NCBI RefSeq assembly: GCF_030848565.1
Contig: NZ_JAVDDV010000001.1
Location: 372,001 to 436,000, forward strand
Origin: Natronolimnohabitans sp. A-GB9
Lineage (GTDB): Archaea > Halobacteriota > Halobacteria > Halobacteriales > Natrialbaceae
Length of the DNA: 64,000 nt
Direction: 5' to 3'
Shown: in pieces, positions 16,984 through 25,180 of the stretch
Layout of the letters: every line of letters begins with the position of its first letter
How positions within the stretch are numbered: the first letter of the stretch is position 1
Translations under genes and position numbers: made by a program
The notes under the pieces: model-generated
Databases searched by the model: none
Told to the model about the DNA's origin: nothing
What the model saw: the letters and a program-made list of their open reading frames with translations, nothing else

Positions 16984-18066
16984 CTACCACTTCTCGGGCC
17001 ACGTTCCGATGGCCTCGTACTGGATCCGGACTTCCCGGACGTTGTCTGAGTGGCCGTCGAACTCCCAGGTTTTGACCGGTCGTCCGTCCCTCTCGACGAT
17101 CCTGTGGACGGTTCCATCGTAGGCGCAACTGTACAGTTCGCTGTTGTCGCGGCGGACGGCGACCTGATGGGCCTTGCCGTCCCACCAGTAATCGTCGGTC
17201 GGCACGGGATCGTCCGGATCGGTGTGGTGATACACCCACTGTCGGGTCGGCGTGCCGTCTTCCTCACGGACGTAGTGGACTTCTCCGGCGTTGGTCGCGA
17301 CGTAGAGGTCGCCGTCGGGCGTCCTCGAGGCCCCGAAGACGATGTTGTTGCTGTCGTAGGCCCACTCGAGTCGGGGTTCCGATCCCGGATCGGTGTCGAC
17401 CAGCTTGTACAGCCGGTGGTCCTCACAGCCGACGTACAGTTCGTCGTCGGGTCCCCACAGCAGTTCCCGAACGATCTCGCCCGTCTCCGGCGACCACCGC
17501 CAGTGTCGATACGGTTCGCCGGCCTCTTCGCCGAGGAGATGCACCTCGTTGTTCTTGAGACCGACGGCGACCTCACCGGTCCGTCGCGGCGCGCTCGCGA
17601 CCATCCCGTCGGCTCCCGACCAGGTGTACTCCCAGGCCCGTCGTGGTTCCCCGTCGTCCTCGACGATCTTGTGAAAGCCGTGTTCGTTCCACGAGCCGAG
17701 GTAGTAGTCGTTGTCCCTGTCGACGGAGACGCCCCGAATCGAACTCCTGAGGCCGTCGTACCGCCAGCGCAACCGTGGCCGACCCTCGCCACGGACCCAC
17801 TTCTCGAGTCCGTCGCCGCGATTACAGACCAACACGTCGTGGTTCCGGTCGAGTTGGATATCGGTCGTCTGGTCCGATCGCGACTCGTTCCAGACCATTC
17901 GATAGTCGTCCCCGTCGTCGACCAGTGCGAACATCTCTGCGTCATACGAACAGGTGTAGAGCCACTCGTCGGCGGGGACGTCGGTGACCGGAACGTTCGA
18001 GAAACAGCCAGCGAGAGCGCCGACGGTACCCGTCCCAGTCGCACAGAGGAACCGTCGTCGATGCAT
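16984..18066 (-). CDS. Tat lipoprotein with beta-propeller (WD40/PQQ-like) repeats
   Basis: A 360-aa exported lipoprotein starting MHRRRFLCATGTGTVGALAG with lipobox LAGCFS at about residues 18-23. The mature part is built of seven or so repeats of the type W-Y-(D)xxxN/D..YLGSW.. (for example DDELYVGCEDHRLYKLVD, GDLYVATNAGEVHYV, NSELYSCAYDGTVHRIV), the pattern of a beta-propeller that reads out protein or ligand binding. It ends at the boundary of the AT-rich island. No enzymatic residues are recognised and its partner is unknown. Confidence 0.75.
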   Translation of the reverse strand: MHRRRFLCATGTGTVGALAGCFSNVPVTDVPADEWLYTCSYDAEMFALVDDGDDYRMVWNESRSDQTTDIQLDRNHDVLVCNRGDGLEKWVRGEGRPRLRWRYDGLRSSIRGVSVDRDNDYYLGSWNEHGFHKIVEDDGEPRRAWEYTWSGADGMVASAPRRTGEVAVGLKNNEVHLLGEEAGEPYRHWRWSPETGEIVRELLWGPDDELYVGCEDHRLYKLVDTDPGSEPRLEWAYDSNNIVFGASRTPDGDLYVATNAGEVHYVREEDGTPTRQWVYHHTDPDDPVPTDDYWWDGKAHQVAVRRDNSELYSCAYDGTVHRIVERDGRPVKTWEFDGHSDNVREVRIQYEAIGTWPEKW

Positions 18067-18162
18067 GCTCTACGTTTTCGATCGACGACAGATATGCTTT
18101 CTGAACAGTCTTTCGAGACTATCGTTCGAAGATACCTGGCCGGCCACTCGGAGGCGTCTATG

Positions 18163-18244
18163 ATACGGATTGCTGTACCGATTTACCGGCGCAACCGCAG
18201 TCCGGGTCGCGGTTACGCCGGTAACGACTGACAGTAGTCCGTAT
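18163..18244. repeat. 82-bp hairpin repeat, ATACGGACTGCTGT family, copy 2
   Basis: The best-formed copy. Left arm ATACGGATTGCTGTACCGAT..ACCGGCG.AACCGC and right arm GCGGTTACGCCGGTAA..ACAGTAGTCCGTAT pair over about 36 bases around a roughly 10-base loop. It lies 45 bp downstream of the minus-strand reductase stop, so a terminator role for that gene is possible. Confidence 0.75.
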
Positions 18245-18289
18245 GAGACACAGAACCGAAGCGACCGAGACGGACGCTCGAGGTCGAGA

Positions 18290-19696
18290 TCAGTACTTCG
18301 GGTCGGCGCCGGTCGTCTCGTAGACGGCTTCCATCAGGTCGTCGCGACGTTCCTGCCAGTGTTCGAGCGCGGCGGGATGGTGTGGGTACTCCTCGTAAAG
18401 TTCGAGCAGGTCGTCAGCCCGCCGTTTGGTCTGGAAGAGGTTCCAGATGGTGCCCCAGTGGCCACGACTCTCGAGGAGACTCTCGACGGCGAGTTTCGGG
18501 CCGATGCTCGTACTGCCCGAGTACAGCGCCTCGGCGAGTTTCTCGCCAGGCATGGCCGCGAGCAGCCCCATCAGGTCGTCGACGTCGACGGCCGTCGAGA
18601 GGATGTTGTAGACGTCTAAGGCGGCATACCGCGCGCCGAAGTGGTCCATCACGCGCTCGTTGTACTCCCAGAGGACTTTCTCGCTTACGTCACCGGTCTC
18701 GAGGCCTTCGACTGCAGCCTCGGCGGCGTACTTGCCGGCGTAGGCGGCGCCTGCGATGCCGCCGCCGGTCGTCGGGTTGACGTGGCCCGCGGCGTCGCCG
18801 ACAGCCATGTACCCCGGGTGGACGGCGGAGTCGTAGGGGCGCCGCGTCGGGAGGGCAGCGCCGAGTTTGTCGTCGACCTCCGCGCCGTCGAACTCGGGGC
18901 GGTTCTCGAGGTCGCGTTTGAGGTCGTCGACGAGTGTCATGGGCTCTTCAGTCATCTGGAATCCGAGTCCGGCGTTGATCTCCGTCTCGGTGCGCGGGAA
19001 ATACCAGAGATAACCTGCGGCGCGTTCGGTCGACTTGAACACCAGCGCGTCCGACCACTCGACGGGCTCCTCGACGTGGACGACCTCGCGGTAGGCCGAA
19101 CAGAAGTGTGAGTAGTCGACGTTGGTGTCGAACGTCGACGTCGAGAAGTCGACGGTGTCCTGGAGCACCGACAGCGAGCCCGCGGCGTCGATCACGACCT
19201 CGGCCTCGTAGGTTCGAGGCTCACCCTTCTGAACGGCCTCGATACCGGTCACGCGTCCGTCGTCGGCCTGGGTGACGTTCTGGACGACGGTATCGTAGTG
19301 GACGTCGGCGCCGGCATTTTTCGCCCCCTCGATGATCAGCTGGCCGTACTCCCAGCGGTCGATGACGGCCAGTTCGCCGGGAATCGGGATCTCGAGGACA
19401 GTGTCCTCCTGAGGAATCTCGAAGCGGCCGTGGTCGACGCCCGTGTTCGTAAACGCGGACTCGATCTGAGATTTCGGAATCGACTCGGGAAACGCGTCGG
19501 CGCCTTTCAGCGCGTCCCCGCAGGCGATGTGGCCCGCCTCTTCCTCGGACTTTCGCTCGACGACGACGACGTCGTACCCCGCCCGTGCGACGGTCGCAGC
19601 GGCGTAACATCCGGCCGTCCCGGCCCCGACGACGACCACGTCCGGGGAGTGCGTCTCGGACGCGGCGGTGGTGCCAGACTGCTCCTGCGTACTCAT
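18290..19696 (-). CDS. geranylgeranyl reductase family FAD enzyme
   Basis: A 468-aa FAD-dependent reductase. The dinucleotide motif VVVGAGTAGCYAAATVARAG (about residues 22-41) is followed by the ACGDALKGAD block, the family signature YLWYFPRTETEINAGLGFQM, and the second FAD motif YMAVGDAAGHVNPTTGGGI. Relatives saturate the isoprenoid chains of archaeal lipids or of menaquinone side chains; this copy's substrate is not determined. ATG at 19696. It diverges from the ferredoxin gene at 19909, so a lipid-modification theme with the adjacent acyl-carrier cluster is possible. Confidence 0.85.
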   Translation of the reverse strand: MSTQEQSGTTAASETHSPDVVVVGAGTAGCYAAATVARAGYDVVVVERKSEEEAGHIACGDALKGADAFPESIPKSQIESAFTNTGVDHGRFEIPQEDTVLEIPIPGELAVIDRWEYGQLIIEGAKNAGADVHYDTVVQNVTQADDGRVTGIEAVQKGEPRTYEAEVVIDAAGSLSVLQDTVDFSTSTFDTNVDYSHFCSAYREVVHVEEPVEWSDALVFKSTERAAGYLWYFPRTETEINAGLGFQMTEEPMTLVDDLKRDLENRPEFDGAEVDDKLGAALPTRRPYDSAVHPGYMAVGDAAGHVNPTTGGGIAGAAYAGKYAAEAAVEGLETGDVSEKVLWEYNERVMDHFGARYAALDVYNILSTAVDVDDLMGLLAAMPGEKLAEALYSGSTSIGPKLAVESLLESRGHWGTIWNLFQTKRRADDLLELYEEYPHHPAALEHWQERRDDLMEAVYETTGADPKY

Positions 19697-19908
19697 ACCA
19701 ACACTGTCCACACTACGTGAAGAAAACGTTTTTCGTGTTATCTGTCGGTCTCACGGGGCCGAAATCGGGACCCAGCGTCGGGTCGGCCCGTGTCTCGAGC
19801 GCTCGAAGCGCGATCGACGGCAGTGACAGGTCTCGAGTGCCGACTTTCGTCGAATCTGGTAAACCAGGTTGATAAAGAGTTTTGATGGGGTCTTCCGTAT
19901 CGAGTCCC

Positions 19909-20244
19909 ATGACGGAGTATACGGTCGAATTCGTCGGAACGGGTGAGACGATCACCTGTTCTGACACGGAGACGATTCTCAGTCGGTGTCTCGAGGAGGG
20001 CATCGCCCAGGAGTACTCGTGTCGCGTGGGGATGTGTCTGGCCTGTTCGGCCGAGATCATCGAGGGCGAGGTCACCCAGCCCGCAGCCCGCGGCCTGACC
20101 GAGAAAGAGGCCGAGACGTACGCGTTGACCTGTATGGCGCGCCCGCAGTCGGACCTGAAACTCGACCGCGGGAAGTATCCGCCGAGCATCGAGGGCGACC
20201 TCGAGGCCGACGAGTCGAGCGGTGCGGCGCCTGCGGACGACTGA
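19909..20244 (+). CDS. [2Fe-2S] plant-type ferredoxin
   Basis: A 111-aa electron carrier. Cluster ligands are Cys38, Cys43, Cys46 (SCRVGMCLAC, CX4CX2C) and Cys75 (ALTCMARP). It lacks the extra N-terminal insertion of the main haloarchaeal ferredoxin. Its stop is 19 bp before the R2-like di-iron oxidase gene, in the same orientation, so it may deliver electrons to that enzyme; this is inference from proximity. A TATA-like TTGATAAAG lies about 35 nt upstream of the ATG. Confidence 0.9.
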   Translation: MTEYTVEFVGTGETITCSDTETILSRCLEEGIAQEYSCRVGMCLACSAEIIEGEVTQPAARGLTEKEAETYALTCMARPQSDLKLDRGKYPPSIEGDLEADESSGAAPADD

Positions 20245-20263
20245 GACAATCGAACGACCACGC

Positions 20264-21160
20264 ATGCAACCCGGCAAAGCCCAAGCGAAGGAACTCTCCG
20301 ACACCGACTCGAGGGCGGGGCGGTACTTCCGACACGCGACGAGCGGCCACTGGGATCCGTACGCGATCGATATCGAACAGGACCGCGAGACGCTGGTCGA
20401 CCTCGGTCGACGCCCGTTCACCCAGTTTCGTGCGACGGTCGCGATGTTCGGGGCCGGCGAGGAGGCCGTCGTCGACGATCTGCTCCCGCTGGCGACGGCA
20501 CTCGAGGCCGACGACGATCAGCGGTTCGTCGCCAGCCACCTCTACGAGGAGGCCAAACACGCGGCCTTCTTCGATCGCTACTGGACGGACGTGATCAATC
20601 CCGTCGAGGAAACCCGCGGTCTCGAACCGACCGATCCCACCGCCGACCGCTGGTTTCCCGACGCCTACGTGGAGATCCTCGATCGAACGGAGACCGCGAT
20701 GGAGAGACTTCTCGAGGCCGATACGCCCGAACATCGCGCGGCAGCGTACGCACACTATCACCTGACGATCGAAGGCGTGTTCGCACAGGTCGGTTTCCGG
20801 GCTGTCCGGGAGACGTTCGGCTCCGAAACCGACGGACCGGTGTTACACGGGCTCACCGAGGGGTTCGAACACATCCGGCGTGACGAGGGCCGACACGTCG
20901 GCTTCGGTCTCGCGAAACTCGAGGGGTTGCTCGCCTCCGGCGCGGTCGATCAAGAGCGGATCGAGGACGTCGTCACGACGCTCGCTCCGCCGGTCGACGC
21001 TATCGCCGAACGGATGGGATGGAAACGACTGCCGGGACCGTCGAGTGACGACCTCGCGGCCGAAGCAGCCGACCAGCGAGCGAAGCGTCTGGCCCAGCTG
21101 ACGGCGGAGGCGGCGTCGACCGCCACGACGAACTCCACGTCGCGAAACGGGGGCCGATAG
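20264..21160 (+). CDS. R2-like di-iron oxidase (ribonucleotide reductase R2-like/R2lox family)
   Basis: A 298-aa ferritin-superfamily protein. All six metal ligands expected of R2-like ligand-binding oxidases can be placed: Glu in FGAGEEAVVDD, the first ExxH in LYEEAKHAAFFDRYW, Glu in YHLTIEGVFAQVGF and the second ExxH in IRRDEGRHVGFG. No R1 subunit is nearby and the R2 tyrosyl-radical signature is not obvious, so it is unlikely to be a true RNR small subunit. Next to ferredoxin and acyl-carrier genes it may oxidise, desaturate or hydroxylate a lipid-like substrate. It ends 1 bp before the next ATG. Confidence 0.78.
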   Translation: MQPGKAQAKELSDTDSRAGRYFRHATSGHWDPYAIDIEQDRETLVDLGRRPFTQFRATVAMFGAGEEAVVDDLLPLATALEADDDQRFVASHLYEEAKHAAFFDRYWTDVINPVEETRGLEPTDPTADRWFPDAYVEILDRTETAMERLLEADTPEHRAAAYAHYHLTIEGVFAQVGFRAVRETFGSETDGPVLHGLTEGFEHIRRDEGRHVGFGLAKLEGLLASGAVDQERIEDVVTTLAPPVDAIAERMGWKRLPGPSSDDLAAEAADQRAKRLAQLTAEAASTATTNSTSRNGGR

Positions 21161-21161
21161 G

Positions 21162-22133
21162 ATGGACGCTATCGAGGTCGCCGAGTACGGGGACAGCGAC
21201 GTACTCACGGTCACGGAACGGGAGCCACCCGCGGCCGGCGACGGTGACGTCCGGATCGACGTCCGTGCCGCCGGCGTGAACTTCGCCGACGTCGAACAGC
21301 GCCGCGGAACCTATCCCGACGGCCCGTCTCCGCCGTTCGTCCCCGGCCTCGAGGTCGCCGGAACGGTCGCAGCAGCCCCGGACGACGCGGCCGTCGACGT
21401 CGGCGATCGGGTCGCGGCACTGGCCTCGAGTGGCGGGTACGCCGAGGTGGCGACCGCGCCGGTCGAGCGAACGTTCCCGGTGCCGGACTCGTTGTCGCTC
21501 CGTGAGGCGGTCGCGATTCCGGTCCAGGGACTGACCGCCCACAACGCCCTCCACGAGTGGGGCGGGCTGGAGGCCGGTGAGCGCGTCTTGATCCACGCCG
21601 CTGCGGGCGGGGTCGGCTCGCTCGCCGTCCAGTTGGCTGCCGTCGCGGATGCGGACGTCTTCGCTACTGCAAGCACCGACGCGAAACGCGACCTCGCCGT
21701 CGAACTCGGCGCCGATCACGCGATCGATTACACCGAAACCGACGTCGCGGCGGCGATCGACGACCGGACCGACGGCGACGGCGTCGACCTCGTTCTCGAC
21801 GGCGTCGGCGGCGACGCCTTCGCCGCGAGCCTCGAGGCACTCGCTCCCGCCGGACGGATCGTCTCCTTTGGCATGGCCAGTGGCTCGGTGCCGACCGTGG
21901 CGACGCCGCGGCTGTTCTTCGAGAACCAGTCGGTCGTCGGCTATCACCTCGAGCACGCGCTCGAACACGTTCCCGACCGCGTCCACACGGCGCTACCGGA
22001 ACTGACCGACCATCTCGCTGCCGGTCGGATCGAAGTCGTCGTCGACGAGACGGTTCCCCTGTCGGCGGCAGCGCGGGCTCACGACGCGCTGGCAGACCGC
22101 GAGACCGTCGGCAAGGTCGTCCTCGAGCCGTGA
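21162..22133 (+). CDS. NADPH:quinone oxidoreductase-type MDR reductase
   Basis: A 323-aa medium-chain dehydrogenase/reductase starting MDAIEVAEYGDSDVLTVTERE. It lacks the zinc ligands of alcohol dehydrogenases (GVNFADVEQRRGTYPD, FVPGLEVAGTV) and has the NADPH motif HAAAGGVGSLAVQLA (about residues 147-161), as in quinone oxidoreductases and trans-enoyl reductases. It begins 1 bp after the R2-like gene, so the two are translationally coupled. In this setting it is a candidate enoyl reductase for the acyl carrier pathway; a general quinone or crotonyl reductase is the alternative. Confidence 0.82.
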   Translation: MDAIEVAEYGDSDVLTVTEREPPAAGDGDVRIDVRAAGVNFADVEQRRGTYPDGPSPPFVPGLEVAGTVAAAPDDAAVDVGDRVAALASSGGYAEVATAPVERTFPVPDSLSLREAVAIPVQGLTAHNALHEWGGLEAGERVLIHAAAGGVGSLAVQLAAVADADVFATASTDAKRDLAVELGADHAIDYTETDVAAAIDDRTDGDGVDLVLDGVGGDAFAASLEALAPAGRIVSFGMASGSVPTVATPRLFFENQSVVGYHLEHALEHVPDRVHTALPELTDHLAAGRIEVVVDETVPLSAAARAHDALADRETVGKVVLEP

Positions 22134-22172
22134 TCCGTGGCCTCGCGGGACGGGAGCCCGTAAACAGATCAA

Positions 22173-22182
22173 TTTTTTATAG
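22173..22182 (+). promoter_or_regulatory. TATA box of the acyl carrier protein operon
   Basis: TTTTTTATAG is centred about 27 nt upstream of the ACP ATG at 22204, the standard spacing for a leaderless haloarchaeal transcript. It implies that ACP-fabF-PPTase-fabD-fabG can be transcribed separately from the upstream ferredoxin/R2/MDR genes. Confidence 0.6.
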
Positions 22183-22203
22183 TTGACGAGAGAGTGGACG
22201 GAT

Positions 22204-22449
22204 ATGTCCAACGCGACCGACGTAGTGAATCGACTCGAGGAGATCATCGCCGACAGACTTCGCGTCGACCGGGACGCGTTCGACGAGACGACCGAGTTCG
22301 AGGCCGAACCGCTCGATGCGGAGTCGCTCGACATGGTCGAACTCGCCGAAGCGATCGAGGCCGAGATCGGCGTCCACGTCCCCGACGACGACCTCGCCGA
22401 GATCGAAACCGTCGGCGACCTCCGAACGTACGTCACGGAACGCGTCTGA
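22204..22449 (+). CDS. acpP: acyl carrier protein
   Basis: An 81-aa acidic four-helix protein. The phosphopantetheine site is Ser41 in DAESLDMVELAEAIEAEIG, a clear variant of the bacterial DSLD motif, followed by VHVPDDDLAEIETVGDLRTYV as in bacterial ACPs. Most archaea make isoprenoid lipids and lack ACP, so its presence is notable. The next gene's ATG follows the stop directly. The start at 22204 is fixed by the leaderless TATA spacing and by family length. Confidence 0.88.
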   Translation: MSNATDVVNRLEEIIADRLRVDRDAFDETTEFEAEPLDAESLDMVELAEAIEAEIGVHVPDDDLAEIETVGDLRTYVTERV

Positions 22450-23664
22450 ATGGTTCGAGACGTCGTCGTAACCGGCGTCGGGCTGGTGACACCGCTTGGC
22501 GAAACCGCCGACGAAACCTGGAGGGAACTCCGTTCGGGTGTCACTGCCGCGGACTCGATCACGCGATTCGATCCCGACGAGGCGGCGGTCCGGTCGCGGA
22601 TCGCGTGTGAAATCGGGGACGACCCCGTGGCGACTGGAAGCGAGTGGGTCGACGAGCGGGCGATGGGCCGCTACGCCGAACTCGCCGTCGCTGCGGCCGC
22701 GGAGGCGATCGAAGACGCCGGGTTCGAGCCCGACGATCCCGCCTGGCAGTCCGAGCGGGCCGCGACCAGTATCGCGTCGGCCTTCGCCGGCCTGCCGGAG
22801 ATCGAGTCGGCCGCTGGCGACCGTCCGTCGCCGCGGTTTCTCATCACCGCGCTCGCGAACCTGGCTGCCGGCCACGTCAGCATGGCCTTCGATCTCCGCG
22901 GCCCGAATCGCTCGCCTGCGACGGCCTGTGCGGCTGGCACGCACGCGATCGCCGACGCGGTTGCGGACATCCGAACCGGCCGCGCCGACGTCGCGGTCGC
23001 CGGCGGAACCGACGCGCCGATCTCTCCGCTCGGCGTCGGAAGCTTCGACGCGATGCGGGCGCTTAGCACCCGCAACGACGAGCCCGAGCGGGCGAGCCGA
23101 CCGTTCGACGCCGACCGGGACGGATTCGTCCTCGCCGAGGGCAGCGGGATTCTCGTCCTCGAGGCCAGGGATCACGCTGCCGAACGCGGCGCGAAGCCGT
23201 ACGCTGCGGTCACGGGAACCGGGCTGACCGGCGACGCACACCACCCGACGCGGCCAGCCGAAGGCGGTCGCGGCCTCCGACGGTGTCTCGAGTGTGCGCT
23301 CACCGACGCCGGACGCGAGTCGGCCGCCGTCGACCACGTCAACGCTCACGGGACGAGTACGCCGACGGGCGATGCCTGCGAGGCCGACGCGCTCCGGACG
23401 CTCTTCGATACGGTGCCGCCAGTTACGAGCGTCAAGGGGTCGCTCGGCCACACCCTCGGCGGTGCCGGAGCGATAGAGAGTGCGATCCTCGCGCGTTCGA
23501 TCGCCGAGGGAACGATTCCGCCGACGGCGAACTACGAGACGCCGGATCCGGCGTGTGACGTCCCGGTCGTAGCCGAAACGCGCGAGACCGCCCTCGAGGT
23601 CGCTGTGACCACGTCGGCGGGCTTTGGCGGAACCAACGGCGCGCTCGTCTTCGAACACCCGTGA
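22450..23664 (+). CDS. fabF: beta-ketoacyl-ACP synthase II (KAS II)
   Basis: A 404-aa condensing enzyme extending acyl-ACP with malonyl-ACP. The catalytic Cys160 lies in SPATACAAGTHAIADA, His300 in VNAHGTSTPTGD, Lys329 and His334 in VKGSLGHTLGGAG, so the full Cys-His-His set of elongating KAS enzymes is kept. It has FDADRDGFVLAEGSG and an ending GFGGTNGALVFEHP, typical of FabF. The ATG is immediately after the ACP stop. KAS III (FabH) for initiation is not in the window. Confidence 0.92.
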   Translation: MVRDVVVTGVGLVTPLGETADETWRELRSGVTAADSITRFDPDEAAVRSRIACEIGDDPVATGSEWVDERAMGRYAELAVAAAAEAIEDAGFEPDDPAWQSERAATSIASAFAGLPEIESAAGDRPSPRFLITALANLAAGHVSMAFDLRGPNRSPATACAAGTHAIADAVADIRTGRADVAVAGGTDAPISPLGVGSFDAMRALSTRNDEPERASRPFDADRDGFVLAEGSGILVLEARDHAAERGAKPYAAVTGTGLTGDAHHPTRPAEGGRGLRRCLECALTDAGRESAAVDHVNAHGTSTPTGDACEADALRTLFDTVPPVTSVKGSLGHTLGGAGAIESAILARSIAEGTIPPTANYETPDPACDVPVVAETRETALEVAVTTSAGFGGTNGALVFEHP

Positions 23665-23666
23665 CG

Positions 23667-24239
23667 ATGAACGGCACCGACAACGACGATCCGGACGACG
23701 GATTCGCCGCCACTACCGACGATATCCGTGCGTTGGCGGCCGACGCCGCACTCGAGTCCCACGGTGTCGAAACCGGTGGTCCCGCACCTATCGTTCGACA
23801 CGGCATCGACGTCGTCTCGATCGGCCGCATCGCCGACCTGCTCGCGGAGTTCGGCGCGTCGTTTCGCGGTCGGGCGTTTACGGACGCGGAGTGTGCCTAC
23901 TGCGAGGGCAGAGGCGAGCCGGCACAACATTACGCCGCCCGGTGGGCGGCCAAGGAGGCCTTCTGCAAGGTTCTCGCCGAGGAATCGCCGGCGATCCCGC
24001 TCGATTCGATCGAAGTCGTTCGCGAGGCGACCGGTCCGCGACTCGCCCTCGAGTCGCCCGCCGCCGAGACGCTCGCCGCGTCCCTCGAACGGGAGGGCGT
24101 CGACCCCGACGCGGTGGCGATCGACGTTTCGCTCAGCCACGATCGGCGCGTCGGCTACGCCGTCGGTTCGGTGACCGTCGTCGGGATCGAAACCGGATCC
24201 CGATGTGATCGACCTACTGACGAGAATACTGAGAGATGA
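23667..24239 (+). CDS. 4'-phosphopantetheinyl transferase, AcpS-like
   Basis: About 190 aa. It transfers phosphopantetheine from CoA to the Ser of ACP. An N-terminal extension of about 45 residues precedes the AcpS core: HGIDVVSIGRIADLL (Mg-binding Asp), FTDAECAYCEGRG and YAARWAAKEAFCKVL (Mg-binding Glu), and late VSLSHDRRVGYAVGSV. A GTG at 23661 overlaps the fabF stop by four bases; I list the ATG at 23667. It is the dedicated activating enzyme for the ACP two genes upstream. Its end overlaps the next start by four bases. Confidence 0.87.
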   Translation: MNGTDNDDPDDGFAATTDDIRALAADAALESHGVETGGPAPIVRHGIDVVSIGRIADLLAEFGASFRGRAFTDAECAYCEGRGEPAQHYAARWAAKEAFCKVLAEESPAIPLDSIEVVREATGPRLALESPAAETLAASLEREGVDPDAVAIDVSLSHDRRVGYAVGSVTVVGIETGSRCDRPTDENTER

Positions 24240-25180
24240 TGGATACGGACGAAGCGACGACACGTACGGACACGGCCTTTGTCTTCCCCGGGCAGGGGAG
24301 CCAACGCCCCGGGATGGGACAGGAGTTCTACGACGCGTGGCCGGAGACGCGAGCCACGTTCGACGACCTCGATTCGGCCCTCGAGATCGATCTCTCCGAT
24401 CGGTGTTTTCGGGACGAACTCGAGGAACTCACGCGACCACGAAACGCACAGCCGGCGCTTTTGGCAGCCGGATACGCGACGTATGCCGGCATCACGTCTC
24501 GGTTCGGCGTCGAGCCGACCTACGTCGCCGGCCACAGCCTGGGCCATTTCACGTCGCTTGCAGTCGCGGGCGCGGCGTCGCCGACCGACCTCGTCGACGT
24601 CGTTCGTCGGCGTGGCACGTTCATGGAACGGGCCGAACGCGACGCGGGGCCCGGGACGATGATGGCGGTCTTGCTCGTCGACCGAGCGACGGTCGCCGAC
24701 GCCTGTAGCGACCGCGACGACGTCGGCGTCGCGCTGTACAACGGGCCGCGACAGACCGTGGTAAGCGGGACGCTCGAGGGGATCGAAGCCGTCCGGAACG
24801 CACTCGACGACACCGACGCGCGGTTTCGCGAACTCGAGGTCGGCGCGGCGTTTCACTCACCGGTGATGGCGTCGGCAGTCGACCCCGTCGAAGACGTGAT
24901 GGCGTCGCTATCGATGCGCGAGGCGTCGATCCCGATCGTCTCGGACGTCTCGGGGGCGGTCTACACCGACCCGGACGTCGCCCGTCGGGATCTTACGACA
25001 CAGATCACCGCGCCCGTCGACTGGGTGGGCGTCGTCGAGACGCTGAAGCGCCGCGGCGTCGACCGATACGTCGAGTTCCCGCCGACCGGCGTCCTCTCGA
25101 GTCTCATCGAACGGATCCATCCGGACGCGGAGTGTTACACACTCGAGACGCCTGCCGACGCCCGGGAGGTGTTTGCCTGA
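24236..25180 (+). CDS. fabD: malonyl-CoA:ACP transacylase
   Basis: A 314-aa acyltransferase that loads malonyl onto ACP. It has AFVFPGQGSQRPGMGQEFYD (about residues 14-33), the nucleophile motif VAGHSLGHF with Ser101, the Arg-bearing RRRGTFMERA and the catalytic His in AAFHSPVMASAV near residue 206. The C terminus has DWVGVVETLKRRGVDRYVEFPPTGVLSSL, as in FabD. It is translationally coupled on both sides (ATGA overlaps). Malonyl-CoA supply would need a biotin carboxylase, which is not in the window. Confidence 0.9.
   Translation: MMDTDEATTRTDTAFVFPGQGSQRPGMGQEFYDAWPETRATFDDLDSALEIDLSDRCFRDELEELTRPRNAQPALLAAGYATYAGITSRFGVEPTYVAGHSLGHFTSLAVAGAASPTDLVDVVRRRGTFMERAERDAGPGTMMAVLLVDRATVADACSDRDDVGVALYNGPRQTVVSGTLEGIEAVRNALDDTDARFRELEVGAAFHSPVMASAVDPVEDVMASLSMREASIPIVSDVSGAVYTDPDVARRDLTTQITAPVDWVGVVETLKRRGVDRYVEFPPTGVLSSLIERIHPDAECYTLETPADAREVFA

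Noticed and set aside
20264-21160. Ribonucleotide reductase small subunit
   Set aside because: No R1 gene nearby and no obvious radical-tyrosine signature; length and ligand pattern fit R2-like ligand-binding oxidases better.
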